Positions 25,382-33,131 of a DNA stretch of 50,505 nt are shown piece by piece. The position numbers were made by a program, and so were the translations under genes. The number at the start of each line of letters is the position of its first letter. Positions within the stretch are counted from its first letter, which is position 1. The stretch comes from Ruminococcus sp. Lineage in GTDB: Bacteria; Bacillota; Clostridia; Oscillospirales; Ruminococcaceae. Location of the stretch: assembly GCF_024691275.1 (NCBI RefSeq), contig NZ_JAILNU010000104.1, forward strand, positions 1 through 50,505, given 5' to 3'. The notes under the pieces are model-generated. The model saw nothing but the letters and a program-made list of their open reading frames with translations, ran no database searches and was not told the origin of the DNA.

Positions 25382-26659
25382 TCAAAGACTGTAAAAATAT
25401 TTCTTTTCCTCGAATGCGTCCTTATCATAAGCGTTAGAGTATTCGCGCCATTCTTCGCGGGCTGATTTAAGGATAATGCTCAGGATATTCTCAGGGATAT
25501 ACTTCTTGATGAAGTCCGAATCCTGTGTACAGCTGCAAGCTTCTTCAAGCGTTGCAGGCAGACATTCAGCGCCGCTGTTTTCGGCAGGCAGTTCCAGCTT
25601 AGCGGATATACCGTCGAGAGCTGCATATATCATAAGTCCGAAAACGAAATAAGGATCGCATATACAGTCCGCTGCTCTGAGCTCAACAGGTGAGTCAGTA
25701 TCGTCAGCGGCCATTCTTATGAGCTGTGAACCTTCGTCCTTAGCCCAAATTATCTCACGGGGAGCTGAAAACTCTCCGAATCTTGCGTATGAATTTACAG
25801 TGGAGTTGGTAAATAGAGTAAATTCACGGATATGATGCATAATACCTGCTGCTGCGCTTTTCAGCACATCATAGCTGTCGGGTGTTTTTTCTTCCATGAG
25901 GTCGTTGTCGGGGAAGATATTGAAGCTTATGTGCATACCGTTGCCGCAGTCATTGCGGAGCGGCTTTGGCATGAAGCTTGCGTGAACACCGTGAGTTTCG
26001 GCAACAGATTTTACAGCTGACTTGAAACTCAGAAAAGTATCTGCGGCTTTCAGTGCAGATGAAGCGTTGAAGTCGATCTCATGCTGACCGCAGCCGCTCT
26101 CATGACGTGAAGAAACGGGGTGGATACCCATTTGTTCAAGGGTAAGGCAAACGTCGCGGCGTATATTCTCGCCCTTGTCGTCAGGAGCGATATCACAGTA
26201 TCCGGCATAATCATGGGGCTTTTTGGTAGGGATCCCGTTTTCGTCCTTCTTGAAGAGAGTGAATTCGCATGAGGTACCGAAGCGGAAGCAGTAGCCTGCT
26301 GAGATAGCAGCCTTCATAGCGGTTTTGAGGAAGTATCTTCCGTCGCCTTCAAAAGGAGAGCCGTCCGCATAACGGATATAGCAGAACATTCTGATAACTC
26401 TGCCCTGCTGTGGTCTCCACGGCAGAACGGTCATAGTATTTACATCGGGGAAGAGGAAGAGATCCTTTCCGCCGGCCGCCTCAAATCCGGGGATCTTTTT
26501 GGCAGTTATCCTTGCGCCGCGTTCAAAAGTCGCAGCAAGTTCAGAAGAAAGAATGGAGATATTTTTCAATCTTCCATTCAGGTCGCAGAATGTAAGCTTA
26601 ACGAATTTAACGTCGTTTTCATCAATATACTGTAATATCTCATTTTCTGAATATATCAT
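25382..26659 (-). CDS. Glutamine synthetase type I-like protein
   Basis: A 425-residue GSI-alpha-length protein. 'VKFVKLTFCDLNGRLKN' opens the beta-grasp domain. The catalytic core shows 'SRHESGCGQHEIDF', 'HASFMPKPL', 'GNGMHISFN' and 'SPVELRAADCICDPY'. The normal metal motif GPEPEF reads 'GTSCEF' (128-133): the first Glu, a ligand of the n2 metal, is Ser130, while Glu132 is kept. It may be a genuine synthetase of a divergent clade or a gamma-glutamyl ligase or regulator. Together with a complete GSIII at 36641 it makes two GS-family proteins in one window. Eleven bases separate it from gltD. Confidence 0.85.
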   Translation of the reverse strand: MIYSENEILQYIDENDVKFVKLTFCDLNGRLKNISILSSELAATFERGARITAKKIPGFEAAGGKDLFLFPDVNTMTVLPWRPQQGRVIRMFCYIRYADGSPFEGDGRYFLKTAMKAAISAGYCFRFGTSCEFTLFKKDENGIPTKKPHDYAGYCDIAPDDKGENIRRDVCLTLEQMGIHPVSSRHESGCGQHEIDFNASSALKAADTFLSFKSAVKSVAETHGVHASFMPKPLRNDCGNGMHISFNIFPDNDLMEEKTPDSYDVLKSAAAGIMHHIREFTLFTNSTVNSYARFGEFSAPREIIWAKDEGSQLIRMAADDTDSPVELRAADCICDPYFVFGLMIYAALDGISAKLELPAENSGAECLPATLEEACSCTQDSDFIKKYIPENILSIILKSAREEWREYSNAYDKDAFEEKKYFYSL

Positions 26660-26670
26660 TTTACCCTCCG

Positions 26671-28158
26671 TTATCCTAAGTTTGTATAACCCATGAGGTA
26701 TTCATCAACTTCGGAAGCAGCATCGCGTCCTTCACGAATAGCACGAACTACAAGTGACTGACCGATGTGCATATCTCCTGCGGTGAATACTTTTTCAATG
26801 CTGGTGGAGTGCTTATTGGATTCGGTCTTAACATTGGTGCGCTGATCGAGTTCGACACCGAATGCTTCGGCGATGTAGCTCTGACAGCCAAGAAATCCTG
26901 CTGCTATGAGGCAGAGCTCGCAGGGGATAGTCTCCTCGCTTCCCGCGATCTCACGGGGAACCTTTCTGCCGGTTGCAGCGTCATTGACAAATTCGAGTTT
27001 TACGGTCTTTATAGCGGAAAGAGCGCCTTTTTCGTCAGGTATGAACTCTTTTACCGTAGTGCAGTAAATTCTCGGGTCATGGCCGAATACTGCAATAGCT
27101 TCTTCCTGACCGTAATCGGTCTTGCAAACTCTCGGGTACTGCGGGAACGGGTTGTTCTCGGCTCTTTCGTCGGGGAGTTTAGGCATCATTTCGAGCTGGA
27201 TCACCGACTTGCAGCCCTGTCTTACAGCAGTGCCCACGCAGTCATTACCTGTATCGCCGCCGCCGATTATAACAACGTTCTTGTTTTTTGCAGAGATGAA
27301 TTTACCATCGCTAAGACCCGAATCAAGGAGACTCTTTGTGGTAGCTTTTAGGAAGTCCACAGCGAAGTATATACCCTCGGAGCTGCGGCCCTCAGCCTTT
27401 ATATCACGGGGATTTGACGAGCCGCAGGCAAGAATAACAGCATCATAGCTGTCGAGGATATCATTTGCGGGAATATCCTTTCCGATGTCAGCGTTTACCT
27501 CAAATACAACGCCCTCAGCCTCCATGAGGCTCTTGCGGCGTTCGATGAAGTGTTTTTCCAGCTTCATGTTTGGAATGCCGTACATAAGAAGACCGCCGAC
27601 TCTGTCGGAGCGCTCGAATACTGTAACGCTGTGACCTCTCTTGTTAAGAGTGTCGGCAGCTGCAAGACCTGAAGGACCCGAACCGATGACAGCAACTTTT
27701 TTGCCGCTTCTTACAGCAGGCACATCGGGCTGCATAAGGCCGTTTTCAAAGCCGAATTCGATGATGGAGTTTTCGTTCTCCTTTACGGTTACGGGTGAAT
27801 CATGGACACCGCAGATGCAAGCTTTTTCGCAGAGTGCGGGGCAGACTCTTGAAGTGAACTCGGGGAAATTATTGGTCATGAGCAGACGCTTTAGCGCCTG
27901 CTCCTTCTGACCGTGATACAGCAGCTCATTCCATTCGGGAATGAGGTTGTTCAGCGGACAGCCCGAGATCATTCCGCAGAGCATTTTGCCGTTCTGACAG
28001 AATGGGACGCCGCAGTCCATACATCTTGCAGCCTGTTCCTGACGGTCATCGTCCGAGAGCGGAACATGAAATTCGTTGTAATCCTTTATACGCTCTAAAG
28101 GTTCTTTGGCGGAGCTGTCTACCCTTTGATATTCGAGAAATCCTGTTGCTTTTCCCAT
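26671..28158 (-). CDS. gltD: Glutamate synthase (NADPH) small subunit
   Basis: A 495-residue flavoprotein that passes electrons from NAD(P)H to the large subunit. The N-terminal region carries two Cys clusters ('ARCMDCGVPFCQ' and 'RVCPALCEKACICG') for [4Fe-4S] centres. Two Rossmann folds follow: FAD 'VAVIGSGPSGLAAAD' and NAD(P) 'VVIIGGGDTGNDC'. The C-terminal 'VFTAGDMHIGQSLVVRAIREGR' completes the FAD site. The start follows AGGAGG, three bases after the gltB stop, so the two subunits are coupled. Confidence 0.97.
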   Translation of the reverse strand: MGKATGFLEYQRVDSSAKEPLERIKDYNEFHVPLSDDDRQEQAARCMDCGVPFCQNGKMLCGMISGCPLNNLIPEWNELLYHGQKEQALKRLLMTNNFPEFTSRVCPALCEKACICGVHDSPVTVKENENSIIEFGFENGLMQPDVPAVRSGKKVAVIGSGPSGLAAADTLNKRGHSVTVFERSDRVGGLLMYGIPNMKLEKHFIERRKSLMEAEGVVFEVNADIGKDIPANDILDSYDAVILACGSSNPRDIKAEGRSSEGIYFAVDFLKATTKSLLDSGLSDGKFISAKNKNVVIIGGGDTGNDCVGTAVRQGCKSVIQLEMMPKLPDERAENNPFPQYPRVCKTDYGQEEAIAVFGHDPRIYCTTVKEFIPDEKGALSAIKTVKLEFVNDAATGRKVPREIAGSEETIPCELCLIAAGFLGCQSYIAEAFGVELDQRTNVKTESNKHSTSIEKVFTAGDMHIGQSLVVRAIREGRDAASEVDEYLMGYTNLG

Positions 28159-28161
28159 TGC

Positions 28162-31100
28162 TCACGCCTCCTTTCTGATGAGTTCAAATGCTTCTATTTC
28201 AGCCTGTTCGCTGTTGATGCCTGTTTTCATGAGGTCAGCGACTGTAGACTGGATCTTTGCATAGTCATAAGGTATGACTTTTTTGAAGCAAGGCAGATAG
28301 TGCTCATAGTCTGCGAGTATCTGCTTAGCTTTTTCCGAGCCTGTAGCAGCAGCGTGTTCTTCGATGATATTTTTCAGTTCAGTGATATCACCTTCGCCGC
28401 TGACAGTTTCAAGTGAGACGAGAGCCTTGTTCAGACGGGTATAGAGATCATGTTTTTCATCGAGAACGTAAGCGATACCGCCTGACATACCTGCTGCAAA
28501 GTTCTTACCTGTAGGGCCGAGGATAACGACTCTGCCGCCGGTCATATACTCACAGCCGTGGTCGCCCACGCCTTCGCATACAGCAACAGCACCGGAGTTT
28601 CTTACGCAGAAGCGTTCGCCTGCGATGCCGTTTATGAAAGCCTTGCCTGATGTAGCTCCGTAGAGAGCAACGTTGCCGACGATGATATTCTCATCAGCCT
28701 TAAAGCCCGAGCCCTTTGGAGGGAAGAGGATGAGCTTTCCGCCCGAAAGACCCTTTCCGAAGTAGTCGTTGCTGTCGCCGCAGAGCTCAAGAGTAAGACC
28801 CTTTGGAATGAAAGCACCGAAGGACTGTCCGCCGCTACCGCTGCATTTTACGGTATAAGTGTCATCAGCGAGCACGTTCTCGCCGTGGATACGAGTGATC
28901 TCAGCTCCGAAGAGTGTACCTAAGGAGCGATCGGTATTTATAACATCAATGGAAACTGTTTTAGGAGTACCGTTTTTGAGAGCACTTCCCAGCTTCTTCA
29001 TTATAACACGCTTATCCACAGTCTTGTCAAGTTCAAAATCGAAAATATCAGCCTGATCGAAGTGCTGTTTCTCGTTCGGGATCTGTTCTGTGAGGATATT
29101 TGAGAAGTCGATATTCTTTTCGGAAGCAGTCTTTTTAGTACAGAGCAGGTCTGTGCGTCCGATAAGTTCATCAACTGTGCGGATACCGAGCTTAGCCATA
29201 TATTCGCGGAGCTCCTGTGCAACGAAGTGCATGAAGTTCACGATATACTCAGGCTTGCCGCGGAAGCGCTTTCTCAGTTCGGGGTTCTGTGTTGCGATAC
29301 CCATAGGGCAGGTATCGAGGTTGCAGACTCTCATCATAACGCAGCCCATAGTTACCAGCGGAGCAGTTGCGAAGCCGAATTCCTCAGCGCCTAAGAGAGC
29401 TGCTACAAGAACGTCACGTCCTGTCATGAGCTTTCCGTCTGTCTCGATGCGTACACGGGAGCGGAGACCGTTCATCATAAGTGTCTGATGTGCCTCTGCA
29501 AGACCGAGCTCCCAAGGGAGGCCTGCATTGTAGATCGAGCTTTTAGGAGCAGCACCTGTACCGCCGTCATATCCTGAAATAAGTATTACCTGTGCGCCTG
29601 CTTTAGCAACGCCTGCTGCAACAGTTCCCACACCGGCTTCGGAAACGAGCTTTACGGAGATGCGAGCCTTATCGTTGGCATTTTTAAGGTCATATATGAG
29701 CTGTGCAAGGTCTTCGATAGAGTAGATATCGTGGTGAGGAGGTGGTGAGATAAGGCCAACGCCTGCGGTAGAGTGTCTTGTTTTAGCGATCCACGGGTAG
29801 ACCTTACCTGACGGGAGATGACCGCCTTCGCCCGGCTTTGCGCCCTGAGCCATTTTTATCTGTATCTCGTTAGCTGAAACGAGGTATTCACTTGTTACGC
29901 CGAAACGACCCGAAGCGACCTGCTTGATAGCTGAGCAGCGGTTGGACTTTAAGCGCTCAGGGCTTTCACCGCCCTCACCGCTGTTGGATCTTCCGCCGAT
30001 GCTGTTCATAGCGACAGCCATGCACTCGTGAGCTTCCTGAGAGATCGAACCGTAAGACATCGCGCCAGTCTTGAATCGCTTACAGATGCTCTCAACGGGT
30101 TCAACTTCATCAATTGAGATAGCATTGCTTTCGTCGAATTTGAAATCGAGGAGACTTCTCAGTGTTATTTCGTTGTCCTCGCGGGTGATGCAATCGGAAT
30201 ACTTCTTGTAGGTCTCATAATCGCCGTTCCATGCAGCCTGCTGAAGAAGGTGGATAGTTTCGGGAGTATAGAGGTGTTCCGACTTGCCGCTGCGGAGCTT
30301 GTGGCTGCCTGCGCTTTTGATATCGCTGCCAACGTGGAGACCCAGCGGATCATATGCAGCAGTGTGGAGCGCTTCTGTACGGTGACTGATATCGGCAAGA
30401 CCGATACCGCCGATACGGCTTACAGTGCCTGAGAAATACTTGTCTATCAGTTCCTTTGATATGCCCACAGCTTCAAAGAGCTTGCTGCCCTGATAGGACT
30501 GGATCGTAGATATACCCATTTTTGAAGCTATCTTTACGATGCCGTGGAGGATAGCGTTGTTGTAATCGTCCTCAGCAGCGTAGAAGTCTTTGTCGAGCGT
30601 ACCCTCTTCGATGAGACTGCGGATAGTCTCATGAGCGAGATACGGGTTTACAGCGCAGGCACCGTAGCCGAAGAGAGCTGCGAAATGGTGGACTTCACGG
30701 GGTTCAGCGCTTTCGAGTATCATTGCAACAGCGGTGCGTTTTTTAGTGGAAACGAGGTGCTGCTGGAGGGCTGAAACTGCAAGAAGTGACGGGATAGGGC
30801 AGTGGAACTCGTCAACGTCGCGGTCGGAGAGGATAAGGATATTAGCGCCGTCGCGGTAAGCCTTATCTGTCTCTATGAAGAGCTTCTCGATAGCCTTGTC
30901 GAGAGGAGTACCTATATAATAAGTGATCGGGATAACGGCAGTCTTGAGCCCCTTAACGTTCATGCTCTTGATCTTGAGCATATCGGTCTCAGTGAGTATT
31001 GGGTTCTCGATCTTGAGAACGCGGCAGTTTTCGGGACATTCTTCGAGGATATTGCCGTCCTTGCCGATATATACGCTCGTATCTGTTACTATTTCCTCGC

Positions 31101-32697
31101 GTATAGCATCAAAAGGCGGATTTGTTACCTGAGCAAAGAGCTGACGGAAATAGTTGAACAGAGGCGGCTGCTGCTCGTCCAGAGGCGGGAGCGGGATATC
31201 GCTGCCCATGGAAGCGATAGGCTCAGCGCCTTTTTCAGCCATAGGGAGAATACTGTTCCTGATGTCCTCATAGGAATAGCCGAATGTCTTCTGGAGCTTT
31301 GAAAGCTCGTCGCTGTTGTATGTCTGTACACCCTTATTCGGGATATGGAGCTCGTGAAGACGTATGAGGTTCGCATCGAGCCATTCACCGTAAGGCTGAC
31401 GGGAAGCGTAAGTGGATTTTATCTCATCGTCCTCTATGATACGACCCAGCTTTGTGTCTGCAAGGAGCATTTTTCCAGGGCGGAGACGATCTTTTTTGAT
31501 GATCTTTTCAGGCGCGATATCAATGCAGCCTGTTTCTGAGGAGAGAATGAGGTATCCGTCGCTTGTGATGCAGTATCTTGACGGACGGAGACCGTTTCTG
31601 TCGAGTACAGCACCCATAACGTCGCCGTCCGAGAAGAGTATAGAAGCAGGACCATCCCAAGGCTCCATCATAGTAGCGTAGTACTGGTAGAAATCGTACT
31701 TTGTCTTAGAAATGGTTCTGTCGTTCTTCCACGGCTCTGGGATCGTTATCATAACAGCCAGCGGGAGCGGCATACCTGCCATTACCATAAATTCAAGAGC
31801 ATTGTCCAGTCTTGCGGAGTCGGAGCCGTTTACATTGATAGCAGGGAGGATCTTGTGCATATCGTTCCTCAGAGCCTCGCAGGTCATGGTCTCCTCACGG
31901 GCGAGCATTTTATCGGCATTGCCCGTGATAGTATTTATCTCGCCGTTGTGAACGATAAAGCGGTTTGGGTGAGCCTTCTGCCAGCTTGGATTAGTATTTG
32001 TGGAAAAACGTGAATGTACAGTAGCGATAGCTGAGGTAAAGTTAGCGCACTGAAGGTCGGTGTAGAATTTTCTCAGCTCGTCAACGAGGAACATACCCTT
32101 ATATACAATAGTACGGCTTGAAAGTGAGCAAACGTAAGTATTCTCGTCCGAATGCTCGAATTCACGTCTTGCGATATAGAGCTTGCGGTCGAAATCGAGA
32201 CCCTTGGGGCATTTTTCGGGACGCTTTACGAATGCCTGCATGATGCAAGGCATACTGTCGAGAGCCTTCTGACCGAGGATATCCTGTACAGTAGGAACTG
32301 TACGCCAGAAAATGAGTTCCATGCCGTTCTTTTTAAGAATAACTTCAAAAAGCTTTTTAGCACGGTCACGTTTGAGTCTGCTCTGCGGGAAGAAGAACAT
32401 ACCAACGCCGAAGTCGCCGTTTTTGCCGATGTCATATCCCTGCTTTTTAGCTTCACTTATAAAGAAATCATATGGCATCTGCACAAGTATTCCAACACCG
32501 TCGCCTGTTTTGCCTTCGGCATCTTTGCCTGCACGGTGTTCGAGCTTCTCAATGATATTGAGAGCATTTTCAACAACATATCTTGACTGTTTGCCATTGA
32601 TGTTTACAACTGCACCGATACCGCAGTTGTCGTGTTCAAAACGGGGATCGTAAAGTCCCTGCTGCTCGTATGGAGCTTCTGTTCTGAAATTGTCCAT
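28162..32697 (-). CDS. gltB: Glutamate synthase large subunit
   Basis: About 1511 residues. A class II amidotransferase with N-terminal nucleophile Cys25 after a short propeptide ('FEHDNCGIGAVV') is followed by a central domain, then the FMN/2-oxoglutarate barrel ('GAKPGEGGHLPSGKV', 'PPPHHDIYSIEDL', 'SGYDGGTGAAP') with a [3Fe-4S] Cys cluster ('CNLDTCPMGIATQ'), and the C-terminal beta-helix ('GSGGQSFGAF'). It converts glutamine and 2-oxoglutarate to two glutamates. I prefer ATG 32697. The frame stays open to 32793, but the extra part spans a leader terminator. First gene of a seven-gene operon. Confidence 0.97.
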   Translation of the reverse strand: MDNFRTEAPYEQQGLYDPRFEHDNCGIGAVVNINGKQSRYVVENALNIIEKLEHRAGKDAEGKTGDGVGILVQMPYDFFISEAKKQGYDIGKNGDFGVGMFFFPQSRLKRDRAKKLFEVILKKNGMELIFWRTVPTVQDILGQKALDSMPCIMQAFVKRPEKCPKGLDFDRKLYIARREFEHSDENTYVCSLSSRTIVYKGMFLVDELRKFYTDLQCANFTSAIATVHSRFSTNTNPSWQKAHPNRFIVHNGEINTITGNADKMLAREETMTCEALRNDMHKILPAINVNGSDSARLDNALEFMVMAGMPLPLAVMITIPEPWKNDRTISKTKYDFYQYYATMMEPWDGPASILFSDGDVMGAVLDRNGLRPSRYCITSDGYLILSSETGCIDIAPEKIIKKDRLRPGKMLLADTKLGRIIEDDEIKSTYASRQPYGEWLDANLIRLHELHIPNKGVQTYNSDELSKLQKTFGYSYEDIRNSILPMAEKGAEPIASMGSDIPLPPLDEQQPPLFNYFRQLFAQVTNPPFDAIREEIVTDTSVYIGKDGNILEECPENCRVLKIENPILTETDMLKIKSMNVKGLKTAVIPITYYIGTPLDKAIEKLFIETDKAYRDGANILILSDRDVDEFHCPIPSLLAVSALQQHLVSTKKRTAVAMILESAEPREVHHFAALFGYGACAVNPYLAHETIRSLIEEGTLDKDFYAAEDDYNNAILHGIVKIASKMGISTIQSYQGSKLFEAVGISKELIDKYFSGTVSRIGGIGLADISHRTEALHTAAYDPLGLHVGSDIKSAGSHKLRSGKSEHLYTPETIHLLQQAAWNGDYETYKKYSDCITREDNEITLRSLLDFKFDESNAISIDEVEPVESICKRFKTGAMSYGSISQEAHECMAVAMNSIGGRSNSGEGGESPERLKSNRCSAIKQVASGRFGVTSEYLVSANEIQIKMAQGAKPGEGGHLPSGKVYPWIAKTRHSTAGVGLISPPPHHDIYSIEDLAQLIYDLKNANDKARISVKLVSEAGVGTVAAGVAKAGAQVILISGYDGGTGAAPKSSIYNAGLPWELGLAEAHQTLMMNGLRSRVRIETDGKLMTGRDVLVAALLGAEEFGFATAPLVTMGCVMMRVCNLDTCPMGIATQNPELRKRFRGKPEYIVNFMHFVAQELREYMAKLGIRTVDELIGRTDLLCTKKTASEKNIDFSNILTEQIPNEKQHFDQADIFDFELDKTVDKRVIMKKLGSALKNGTPKTVSIDVINTDRSLGTLFGAEITRIHGENVLADDTYTVKCSGSGGQSFGAFIPKGLTLELCGDSNDYFGKGLSGGKLILFPPKGSGFKADENIIVGNVALYGATSGKAFINGIAGERFCVRNSGAVAVCEGVGDHGCEYMTGGRVVILGPTGKNFAAGMSGGIAYVLDEKHDLYTRLNKALVSLETVSGEGDITELKNIIEEHAAATGSEKAKQILADYEHYLPCFKKVIPYDYAKIQSTVADLMKTGINSEQAEIEAFELIRKEA

Positions 32698-32716
32698 ATT
32701 ATTCACTTGCCTTTCC

Positions 32717-32742
32717 GATACAGAGCGCCATTGATCTGTATC
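32717..32742 (-). promoter_or_regulatory. Second leader hairpin of gltB
   Basis: GATACAGA and TCTGTATC form a perfect 8-bp stem just before the gltB ribosome site. ACAGAT here could instead pair with ATCTGT in the terminator loop, a possible antiterminator. Confidence 0.4.
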
Positions 32743-32749
32743 GCAGAAT

Positions 32750-32791
32750 AAAAAAAGACGTTCGGGCAGACAGATAGTCTGCACAAACGTC
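32750..32791 (-). terminator. Intrinsic terminator within the gltB leader (attenuator)
   Basis: On the minus strand GACGTT pairs with AACGTC. Inside it GCAGAC pairs with GTCTGC, and seven T follow. It lies between the gltB promoter and start codon, so transcription must read through for the operon to be expressed. Confidence 0.75.
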
Positions 32792-32807
32792 ATTGTTCTT
32801 GGTATTT

Positions 32808-32836
32808 ATCTTATCACTTCAAACTGAAAAAGTCAA
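32808..32836 (-). promoter_or_regulatory. Promoter of the gltB operon
   Basis: On the minus strand, TTGACT (32836-32831), a 17-bp spacer and TAAGAT (32813-32808). Confidence 0.75.
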
Positions 32837-32938
32837 TAGGTATATCGGCAAAAAGCAGTATTTTGTGAAATTGTACTATTATTTTTTCTTGAATTACGAA
32901 AAAATAATATAAAATACTGCCAAAGATGAAAAAAGCTA
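32837..32938. other. Divergent spacer between gltB and amt promoters
   Basis: About 100 bp of AT-rich DNA separates the two divergent nitrogen promoters. I see no clear shared operator in it. Confidence 0.4.
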
Positions 32939-32967
32939 TTGACAAACGGCTGGGAATGGGCTATAAT
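32939..32967 (+). promoter_or_regulatory. Consensus promoter of the amt gene
   Basis: TTGACA (32939-32944), 17-bp spacer, TATAAT (32962-32967): a perfect sigma-A consensus. Such a strong promoter implies that control lies downstream, fitting the leader terminator. Confidence 0.85.
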
Positions 32968-32986
32968 GGCATTGTAAACAGCAAGG

Positions 32987-33025
32987 GCGCTGCGGATCAC
33001 GGATCTGCGGCGCTTTATCTTTTTT
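32987..33025 (+). terminator. Intrinsic terminator within the amt leader (attenuator)
   Basis: A 10-bp stem (32987-32996 with 33004-33013, two G-T pairs) is followed by TTTATCTTTTTT, beginning about 15 nt after the expected transcript start. Confidence 0.75.
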
Positions 33026-33044
33026 AAGCGCTTAATTCCATACA

Positions 33045-33096
33045 CAAAGGGGTGTATGATGTGCCGATAAGTGTCGGTATATCGTACACCCCTTTG
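33045..33096 (+). promoter_or_regulatory. Long 23-bp leader hairpin upstream of amt
   Basis: Bases 33045-33067 pair without interruption with 33074-33096 (a few G-T pairs), leaving the six-base loop TAAGTG. No T run follows. A further small hairpin (GATATTA with TAATATC, 33096-33117) abuts the AAGGAGG ribosome site. Confidence 0.65.
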
Positions 33097-33131
33097 ATAT
33101 TAATGCTGTATAATATCAAGGAGGTATTTCT

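Noticed and set aside
32698..32793. Longer gltB start adding 32 residues
   Set aside because: The extension would be encoded by the leader terminator, lacks a ribosome site at its ATG, and puts an unusually long propeptide before the catalytic Cys.
32979..32992. CAGC-AAGGGC-GCTG in the amt leader as an ANTAR target hairpin
   Set aside because: The loop fits the A1/G4 hexaloop rule and overlaps the terminator stem, but the stem is only 4 bp and no partner hairpin fits between it and the transcript start. Kept only as an idea.
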